DNA of 16,580 nucleotides from Fragilaria radians (Eukaryota; Bacillariophyta; Fragilariophyceae; Fragilariales; Fragilariaceae): the NCBI GenBank assembly GCA_900642245.1, contig CAAAJI010000964.1, positions 1-16,580 of the forward strand, written 5' to 3'. The notes beneath the pieces are model-generated. The model saw only the letters and a list, made by a program, of their open reading frames with translations, searched no databases and was not told the DNA's origin. Shown one piece after another: positions 1 through 5,555 of this stretch; the stretch's first letter is position 1; every line of letters starts with the position of its first letter. The position numbers and the translations under genes were made by a program.

Positions 1-128
1 CTCCCTCCGCTCGGTGAGCGAACGGCGGCGGCTTTCATCCATCATTTTTCCTCCGATGATTTCGGCATTCCGGGCCGCACGGCATCGCCTTGATTCCGAT
101 TCCGTCCTGCGGCAATCTTGGTCTTTAC

Positions 129-136
129 GGGGGGAA
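129..136 (+). promoter_or_regulatory. Ribosome binding site of the secreted Cys-pair repeat protein
   Basis: A run of Gs followed by AAA lies 4-12 bases before the ATG at 141. It decides that start over the TTG at 90, because only the ATG is followed directly by a signal peptide. Confidence 0.6.
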
Positions 137-140
137 ATAT

Positions 141-1115
141 ATGCTCAAACTCTTCGCGGCAGGTAGCCTTTTTGTTGCAAGCGTCTGCGGATCGCCTGCA
201 CACGCAGCGATGGTCCCGCCGGGGTCCACTCCGGAATATCAGGCTGCGGTCAGGGCCGTAGAATTGGCGCATCTGGCCAGCATGTATGAGCCCGGCGGCA
301 AGGTCGCTCTCGAGAAGCAGCAAAGCGCGCTCGCGCTCTTGCGCAAGGCTTGCGACGCGAACGACGCGGAGGGCTGCATCGGCGTGGCGTTCGCCTACGG
401 GGGCTACAGCTCGATCCCGTCGCCCCGCGGTCCGGGCAGGCAAGTTGCAGCCCATCGTGCCGCAACGTTGCTCGATCAATATTGCACCTCACCCGGCGGA
501 GAGTCGGGCTGCAAGCGGCTGGTCAAGTTCGTCAAGGAAATCCGGACATCGGATGCCAAGCTCCCCGCTCAGGACCGCAGTGGGGGGCTGCCGACCTTCT
601 GGGCGAAGGCGGGCACCTACATGAGCCGAATGTGCCTTGCCGGCTATGCGGAGGTCGGGCGGTTTACCGATTGCCGCGAAGCGGTGGAGTTTCTCAAGGA
701 GCAGCCGGCCGAGTTGAAGGCCTTGCGCGAAACGCTTTGCAACAAGGGTTCGACGACTGATTGCCATGCGCTCGGGCGCCTCGCTGACAGCGAGGACCGA
801 GAGGACAAGGCACTCGTCAAGGCGTGCGAGGGAGGCGATGGAGCCAAGTGCGGATCGCTTGCTGCTCGCTGGGCCTATCGGGAGTGGACCGGTCCGACTT
901 ATCTTGAGCAGGCGGCACGCTGGGCTGACAGGGGGTGCGCACGAAAATCCGCCGACGCTTGTGCAATGCGAGGCGAACTTTTGGTCAAATCTAAAAGCTA
1001 CTCAGAGGCTGCGGATGCTTTCGGGCAAGCATGTAAACTCGAAACGTCTGCTCGGAAGGACCGGTATTGTACGTTTGAGACCAAGATTCGGTCGGTTCTC
1101 GCTAAGCAGCAATAG
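141..1115 (+). CDS. Secreted cysteine-pair repeat protein (Sel1/Hcp-like)
   Basis: A 324-residue protein starting at the ATG at 141. It opens with a clear signal peptide (MLKLFAAGSLFVASVCGSPAHA), cleaved probably after AHA, so it should be periplasmic or exported. The mature part is helical and carries repeated pairs of cysteines 7-9 residues apart, for example KACDANDAEGC, TLCNKGSTTDC, KACEGGDGAKC and RGCARKSADAC. This spacing is typical of Sel1-like repeats of the Helicobacter cysteine-rich protein type, in which each helical hairpin is closed by a disulfide. Such proteins are generally scaffolds for protein-protein contacts; no catalytic motif is visible. It stands alone on the plus strand, facing away from the minus-strand element genes. 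Family assignment comes from the Cys pattern only; the biological role is unknown. Confidence 0.7.
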   Translation: MLKLFAAGSLFVASVCGSPAHAAMVPPGSTPEYQAAVRAVELAHLASMYEPGGKVALEKQQSALALLRKACDANDAEGCIGVAFAYGGYSSIPSPRGPGRQVAAHRAATLLDQYCTSPGGESGCKRLVKFVKEIRTSDAKLPAQDRSGGLPTFWAKAGTYMSRMCLAGYAEVGRFTDCREAVEFLKEQPAELKALRETLCNKGSTTDCHALGRLADSEDREDKALVKACEGGDGAKCGSLAARWAYREWTGPTYLEQAARWADRGCARKSADACAMRGELLVKSKSYSEAADAFGQACKLETSARKDRYCTFETKIRSVLAKQQ

Positions 1116-1370
1116 GATCGCGGCGAAACTTCGGTCCAATCGGTAGTTCTGAACTGACATGAGTTCTCGACCGAATACGAGGTCGATCGCGAGCTGCTGG
1201 GGTGGTAGCGCTCGAGTTACGTTGCGCGCCGGCCTATGACAATAGTCGTGCAACGTGGAGCCATTCATTGAGGACAGGCCGCTATGCATTGACGCGGCTG
1301 TAGGTGACAATGGTCTGGACAAGCCCTCCCAGGCCAAAGGCTGGTTCCGGAATGAGTGGAAGGAGTGGCG
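1116..1370. other. Intergenic region with two inverted repeats
   Basis: No credible gene. Two perfect inverted repeats are visible. TCGACC (1167-1172) with GGTCGA (1181-1186) gives a 6-bp stem about 50 bases after the upstream stop codon, with no T-run, so it would be only a weak terminator. ACGTTGC (1219-1225) with GCAACGT (1250-1256) encloses 24 bases and could be an operator-like site for the next gene. Neither is proven. Confidence 0.3.
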
Positions 1371-2393
1371 TTGGATCAGGCTATCGAGCGGCGGCGGTCG
1401 TTGCGCCCTGACATTGAACTCGGACAACTAGAGCTCTGGGTTGGCGTTGGCCGCAACCTTAGTTGGCCGTGGATCGACGTTGCGGTGCGCGTCGGCAGGG
1501 GCTGGGGCACCCCGTTTTTGGACATTAACGGGCCGATGATAAAGCGGCCGGACTTTGTCGCCTTCGTACCGGCGCTGTGTGATTTCGCCGAGGGGAAGCG
1601 CAACGACGCATTACTCGCGTCGATGGGCGGGTCGATGCGAATAACGCTGCGCCGTTCGGAGCATGGCTCGCTCTATGGGGAGGCATGGTTCCAACATGGG
1701 CCGAACTGCCAAACAGTAACATTCAGTCTGTGGGAAGACGCGCTTGCAGCCGCCGTCGAAGGCGCCAAGGCCGCGCTCCAACGGGTTACGTCGGCGCGCG
1801 AGCTAGGGTGGCTGCCTGAGCCCGACCGTATTTCCCTTTTCCCCCACGCCACTGACCCGGTGGAGCCCGACGCGCCTGAACGGTTCGAAGCTTGGAATTC
1901 GGGACGAACCGGCGAAGATGTGCGGCTTCATTTTACCGTTGACGGCTATGGCTGGTACGGGGTCGACGTGTGGATCGGCGAGCAGCGTGGCGCTTTCGGC
2001 GGCAGCTATCTGACAGACGCGATGGGCGACCTTCTCAGGGGCGCACTGCTCCTAGTAGCAGGATCCGATCGCGCCGAGTTGATGTGCAATGCCGAGCCCG
2101 GACTCACCCGCGTCGAGCTTGTGCGGGAGGCGGTCCGCTTTGACGTGGACGAGAGCGGAATGCCCGAACGGCACACTTATGGCTGTCGAATCCGCATTCG
2201 CGAGATCGACCATCAAACCGGTGAGGAGCGCGAGCCGGAATTTGACGCGCTCGCCCGCTCGCCACGCGCCGTGGCCGAAGCCATTTACGGGATGGCACTG
2301 GCACACTTCAAGGACGGCGCGGGCCCTTGGTCAGAGCCGATGGCGGCGCTGGAAGGCGCGCTCACAAACGTGCCGCGCCGTCCTGAGGACTAA
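1371..2393 (+). CDS. Hypothetical protein with two related-looking domains
   Basis: About 340 residues. I chose the TTG at 1371 because AAGGAG sits 5 bases upstream; an in-frame GTG at 1356 has no good ribosome site, and a stop codon lies just before it. The protein is acidic and soluble, with no signal peptide or membrane segment. Two halves look alike: each starts with a beta-rich stretch around a Trp motif (about residues 15-115, LELWVGVGRNLSWPWIDVAVRV; and 185-325, VRLHFTVDGYGWYGVDVWIG) and each ends in an Ala-rich helix (DALAAAVEGAKAAL; RAVAEAIYGMALAHF). The first half faintly recalls small immunity-type proteins of the WapI/DUF6228 kind, but that is a weak impression. No partner toxin gene is seen beside it. 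Function unknown. Confidence 0.65.
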   Translation: MDQAIERRRSLRPDIELGQLELWVGVGRNLSWPWIDVAVRVGRGWGTPFLDINGPMIKRPDFVAFVPALCDFAEGKRNDALLASMGGSMRITLRRSEHGSLYGEAWFQHGPNCQTVTFSLWEDALAAAVEGAKAALQRVTSARELGWLPEPDRISLFPHATDPVEPDAPERFEAWNSGRTGEDVRLHFTVDGYGWYGVDVWIGEQRGAFGGSYLTDAMGDLLRGALLLVAGSDRAELMCNAEPGLTRVELVREAVRFDVDESGMPERHTYGCRIRIREIDHQTGEEREPEFDALARSPRAVAEAIYGMALAHFKDGAGPWSEPMAALEGALTNVPRRPED

Positions 2394-2688
2394 TCACGTC
2401 GCCGTCTGTGTCGCAATCCGGCAGACGCAAAGAGGTCGCCCAATACAGCGGGGACCGGCTTGATATCTCCGAGGCGCTTAAGTCCGCAGCTGCGAATATA
2501 TATTTTGCACGAAAGGTTATTAGTGCGGCCGGACTGGCATCGTTCGCTTCGGCTGCGCCTCTTCGGCCGTCGTTAGAAAAAATCCTTTCGACAATGGCGT
2601 AACGTGCAAGAACGTCTGATTTCGGGAACCGCGAAGGCTTGCCACAACGACCGAGATGGGCGCAAAATGGACATTCGGATAGCGCCTC

Positions 2689-2750
2689 TGGCGTAACCAA
2701 TCGACCTGGTAAAGACCCGCTGATTGTAAGTCAGCGATGCCAATCGCTAG
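2689..2750 (-). pseudogene. Degenerate tRNA-like sequence
   Basis: Read on the minus strand, this stretch has TAGC, a TTGG like a D-loop, a perfect 5-bp anticodon stem (GCTGA/TCAGC) with loop CTTACAA, variable bases GGGTC, a T-arm-like ACCAGGTCGATTGGT with one base missing from the usual loop, and an end CGCCA. The stretch from GCTGA to GGGTC matches 18 of 22 bases of the tRNA-Lys fragment at 13617-13638, including 12 identical bases (2714-2725). The D-stem and anticodon stem overlap and no acceptor stem forms, so it cannot be a working tRNA. It is inverted relative to the right attachment site. Confidence 0.3.
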
Positions 2751-2820
2751 ACAAAATCATAAAGCCATAGTTTTTAGTGATTTAGCAGCCTCCTGGATCA
2801 CTGGTGGCCGTATAAAAATC

Positions 2821-2843
2821 GACTAGCAATCATATAGCAGTCA
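2821..2843 (+). repeat. Left copy of a 23-bp repeat (putative integrase arm site)
   Basis: Contains TAGCAATCA (2824-2832) and TAGCAGTCA (2835-2843), 11 bases apart. The whole 23 bases match 13491-13513, just upstream of the integrase gene, at 21 positions and in the same orientation. Helically phased short repeats near both ends of an element suggest arm-type binding sites for its integrase or excisionase; this role is inferred. Confidence 0.5.
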
Positions 2844-2874
2844 GCACGACGGTCATTCTGTGCGGGCGTGCACT

Positions 2875-2927
2875 GCTAAGTTTGCTAAACTCGCTAAGTT
2901 TCCCGGTTTAGGGTTAGCAGTTTTAGC
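2875..2927. repeat. Cluster of five 9-bp GCTAA repeats (iteron-like)
   Basis: Three contiguous forward units, GCTAAGTTT (2875-2883), GCTAAACTC (2884-2892) and GCTAAGTTT (2893-2901), are followed after 8 bases by two contiguous inverted units, which read GCTAACCCT (2910-2918) and GCTAAAACT (2919-2927) on the minus strand. A further inverted GCTAAATCA lies at 2778-2786. The head-to-head arrangement of tandem short repeats resembles iterons of a replication origin or a multi-site operator. The element encodes its own primase and ATPase, which would need an origin. Inferred, not proven. Confidence 0.5.
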
Positions 2928-2947
2928 TGTTTCTCCGCGGAAGGGCG

Positions 2948-4432
2948 TCAAGGGACGCTGAGAAGGGCGATCAATGCAAAGCCCGAGTATTTGTCCACCT
3001 GGACTGGATGCCATGGCCAAAAGTCCCGCAGGACTTCAGCGTGAGGGTGGCCGTGCGAGTAGCCGGGATCGGATGAGAAGATGCTGGCAGCGGGCCTGAA
3101 GATTGCGCCAAGCCCCGGCTGCCAGTTGCCGCGAGAACCGTGATGCATAATTTGGATTAGCCCAGCGCGGCGCAGGCGCTGGCCGCGCGAATAAAAGCGC
3201 CGAAGCGCGTCGAGCCGACGCGGCGTGTCGAGGTAGCCGTCGCCCGTAGCTAATTGCCCAAGGTTGAACTGACCGGCTCGCCGATCGAAGGTAGCGCTCG
3301 CCCAAAGCGTGTCGAACTGTGCACGCGATCCGGTCGGTCCGGAGTACAGGAACAGCGAAATGAGGTTTGCCGGTCCTGAGCCGGTTCCGAACGCTCGCTG
3401 GTAGACACGTTTGAGCGTGGCGAGCGCTGCCTTCCGCCGCGTCGGGTTGTTTAGCAGAAACCTGGCCACCCGGGTCACGCGCCAGAGGAAGGTTGTGGTT
3501 GCGAGAGGCTGCATTGAAGCGTCATTGTACGGCACGAACTCCCAAAACGATTGCACGACGATGCGCCCCTTAGGGCGAAGAAAGCGCACTTGAACGTTGG
3601 AGGCCTCCGACAACACCGGATCGCCTTCGCTCTCCGCCGGCGGCTCGCCATATTCCGGCTTGCCACGCTCGATCGGGAAGTCGGGATCGGGTGCGTCATC
3701 GGGCGGGGGAACGATGTCCTCCTGCCCAGCAGACGGCACGAAGACAATTTCCTCAATCTCACTTCCGTCAATGGAGGCGAGATATCCCGCAGGATCGAGG
3801 TAAAAACCGAACAGGGCGTCCGCCTCGCTTACCCCCTGCGCAATCGCGATGAGGAGTCGTTGCCAAAGCGGCACATAGGGAAGGAGCAGCGTGCGCACGC
3901 GCAAACCCTTGATCAATTCAACGATGCCGTTGATGTGATCGTTGTCAAAATGCGACAGGGTTACCAGGTCGATTGTTTGCGCGATAAGCTGGCGTTTATA
4001 GATACCTATGGCGGCGTCTCGCTCGGCGGCACCCGAAGTCGATCCGCAGTCATAAACCCAGTTGAATTCGCCACCCCGGGCACCAGCAAGCTGGCCGGTC
4101 ATGAAGAGTCCCTGCCCCACCGGCCACCACGAAACGTAGAGTGCCGCTATGACGCTTAGAGAAGGTACGGGTCCGACTGCTACTTTGATGAACTGCCTGG
4201 CGTCCGGGTACCGCAGGGTTGCGTGCGCAGCCATATAGGCCAAAGTCGTCTGCAAGGACGCTGGCGGAGCAGCGGGATGAAGCACCCCGTTTTCGATTTC
4301 TGAAATGCGCGCGTGATTGATGTGCCGGCCGGGCCGAGTGAAATACGAGAGGATGTCCTGCTTCGCGAGCTCGGGCTGAAGTGCAAGCATTGTCTTGATT
4401 ATGCTAGCTTCTTCCGGAGTCAGTACAGCCAT
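2948..4432 (-). CDS. HTH-metallo-beta-lactamase fusion protein (ComEC-type MBL), McrBC-associated
   Basis: A 494-residue protein from the ATG at 4432; the frame is open upstream to a GTG at 4528 inside mcrC, but neither start has a strong ribosome site. Residues 4-60 (LTPEEASIIKTM, then DILSYFTRPGRHINHARISEI) look like a helix-turn-helix DNA-binding segment. From about residue 95 it is a metallo-beta-lactamase fold of the ComEC/Rec2 hydrolase type: VGQGLF (105-110), YDCGS (127-131), the metal motif HFDNDH (161-166), NLISLFLYSG, ATGD (395-398), MHHGS (429-433) and SHGHPHAEVL near the end. All expected metal ligands are present, so it is probably an active nuclease or phosphodiesterase. No membrane segment, so unlike ComEC it should be cytosolic. 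It starts 58 bases after the mcrC stop on the same strand and is the last gene of the run, which suggests a nuclease effector for McrBC. That role is inferred. Confidence 0.8.
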   Translation of the reverse strand: MAVLTPEEASIIKTMLALQPELAKQDILSYFTRPGRHINHARISEIENGVLHPAAPPASLQTTLAYMAAHATLRYPDARQFIKVAVGPVPSLSVIAALYVSWWPVGQGLFMTGQLAGARGGEFNWVYDCGSTSGAAERDAAIGIYKRQLIAQTIDLVTLSHFDNDHINGIVELIKGLRVRTLLLPYVPLWQRLLIAIAQGVSEADALFGFYLDPAGYLASIDGSEIEEIVFVPSAGQEDIVPPPDDAPDPDFPIERGKPEYGEPPAESEGDPVLSEASNVQVRFLRPKGRIVVQSFWEFVPYNDASMQPLATTTFLWRVTRVARFLLNNPTRRKAALATLKRVYQRAFGTGSGPANLISLFLYSGPTGSRAQFDTLWASATFDRRAGQFNLGQLATGDGYLDTPRRLDALRRFYSRGQRLRRAGLIQIMHHGSRGNWQPGLGAIFRPAASIFSSDPGYSHGHPHAEVLRDFWPWHPVQVDKYSGFALIALLSVP

Positions 4433-4490
4433 GGAGAGTCCGTTACCTCTGAAAATGTCCTGGCTCGGAACTCGACTGTCATCTCGTAGC

Positions 4491-5555
4491 TCAAGCGGCA
4501 AGCACGCTATCGGTCGCTGCGAAATCACCGAGTAGTAAGTCGAGCAGCTCGTTGTGGATCTCTTGCCACGGCCGCGAGAGGTCCACAGTAGCGACGCGGA
4601 TGCGGTGCTCCGGCAGTTCGTAGTCCAGTCGCAGGCTAGTCTTTACGGCTGGGTAGATCAAAAGCCCGTCAGCTTGTGCTGCAGGAGCCTGTGCCGCGAT
4701 ATGCCTGAGGTAGGTGTAGAGCTGGTACAAATTTCCCGAGTGCACCTTCGAGCCACCGTGGTAGTGCGCTAAGGTGCTCGTGTAATACTTTGCATCGGCA
4801 ACGACGATCCTATCGGGTGAGCGCAGCGTCAGGTCAGTACGCATCGTGGGCATGTATGAGAGAGCTCCCGGCGTTAGGGCCTTTGCCTCCCACGTCATCA
4901 CTTCGCTGCCGACAGTGAAGCGATCCTGCTCGCGTGCGTAGAAGTTTCTCAGAAACTCCTCGAACACAGTGGACATCCGCACCTCATCTTTGAGGATGTC
5001 CGCGAAGCGTGCCCCGCCACCTGACTCCTCCGGCATAAGCGAGCGAAAGACTAACTCGCAGATCTGGAGGAGCAGCCCGTACTGGCGAGTATTCCGAGAG
5101 AGCTGTACGCGCCGGAAGCAAGCTGCCTGAAGGTGTATGTCCGAAACGTCCTCTAGGCGGCGAGCAATGAGGCCGAGCTCGTGTCTGTGCAGCTTCTCGA
5201 GCGCATCAGCTCGCGCGAGCATTCGCACCGTAGCCTTCAGGATTTGATTATGCAGGACGTCGTGGATGAGTTCGTCGAACTCGCATGCGACCCGCCCCCT
5301 CTGAAGGGTTTGGCGCTTAATAATTTCATCGAGAATGAGCCGGCCTCTAGGCGAGCGCATGTCCTCTCGGCGTGTCTCGTAGCCTCGGTCTAGGCCTCTG
5401 CGTATGAGGCGGTTAGTCCCGTCGATGAGGAGCTTAGCGAGCAGGTTATGCAGGTCAGGACATTCGTCGACCCCGACCGGAACCTCGTTGCCCGCGGGGA
5501 AGCGAGCCCAAGCATAAGTGAAAAGGTAATAGAGATTACGGATCGGAATGGTCAT
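4491..5555 (-). CDS. mcrC: McrC, nuclease subunit of McrBC type IV restriction system
   Basis: 354 residues. The start MTIPIRNLYYLFTYAW is typical of the McrC family. McrC binds the McrB GTPase ring, stimulates its GTP hydrolysis and supplies the DNA-cutting site of the PD-(D/E)xK type. That site is visible: MSTVFEEFL (195-203), D241 in MRTDLTL, DAK at 254-256 in VVADAKYY, and the later Gln in NLYQLYTYL (Q278). Length is normal. Its ATG overlaps the mcrB stop by four bases (ATGA at 5552-5555), so the two are translationally coupled and probably made in fixed ratio. The complex cuts foreign DNA carrying modified bases. The C-terminal codons are followed closely by the MBL gene. Confidence 0.93.
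   Translation of the reverse strand: MTIPIRNLYYLFTYAWARFPAGNEVPVGVDECPDLHNLLAKLLIDGTNRLIRRGLDRGYETRREDMRSPRGRLILDEIIKRQTLQRGRVACEFDELIHDVLHNQILKATVRMLARADALEKLHRHELGLIARRLEDVSDIHLQAACFRRVQLSRNTRQYGLLLQICELVFRSLMPEESGGGARFADILKDEVRMSTVFEEFLRNFYAREQDRFTVGSEVMTWEAKALTPGALSYMPTMRTDLTLRSPDRIVVADAKYYTSTLAHYHGGSKVHSGNLYQLYTYLRHIAAQAPAAQADGLLIYPAVKTSLRLDYELPEHRIRVATVDLSRPWQEIHNELLDLLLGDFAATDSVLAA

Larger units (their letters stand above)
2394..2947. other. Gene-poor region at the left end of the minus-strand gene run
   Basis: About 550 bases without a convincing gene. Short open frames exist on both strands (2408-2602 plus, 2362-2700 minus), but they overlap each other, lack ribosome sites and show no recognisable family. 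The stretch around 2625-2690 has the look of dispersed intergenic repeat remnants common in this group of bacteria. The right half holds the tRNA-like sequence, the 23-bp repeat and the 9-bp repeat block listed separately, so this region probably has an attachment or replication role rather than a coding one. Confidence 0.5.

Noticed and set aside
1002..1427. 141-codon open frame on the minus strand
   Set aside because: Overlaps the ends of two plus-strand genes and has no ribosome site or family pattern.
2362..2700. 112-codon open frame on the minus strand with a TTG start
   Set aside because: Starts inside the tRNA-like sequence and ends inside the upstream gene; a competing plus-strand frame exists and neither shows a domain.
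2689..2750. Functional tRNA on the minus strand
   Set aside because: D-stem and anticodon stem would share bases, no acceptor stem forms and the T-loop is one base short. Kept only as a tRNA-like remnant.
2875..2927. CRISPR array
   Set aside because: Units are 9 bp and contiguous without unique spacers; no cas genes nearby.
3551..4159. 202-codon open frame on the plus strand
   Set aside because: Lies entirely antisense to the MBL gene, whose motifs are clear; composition is that of a GC-rich shadow frame.
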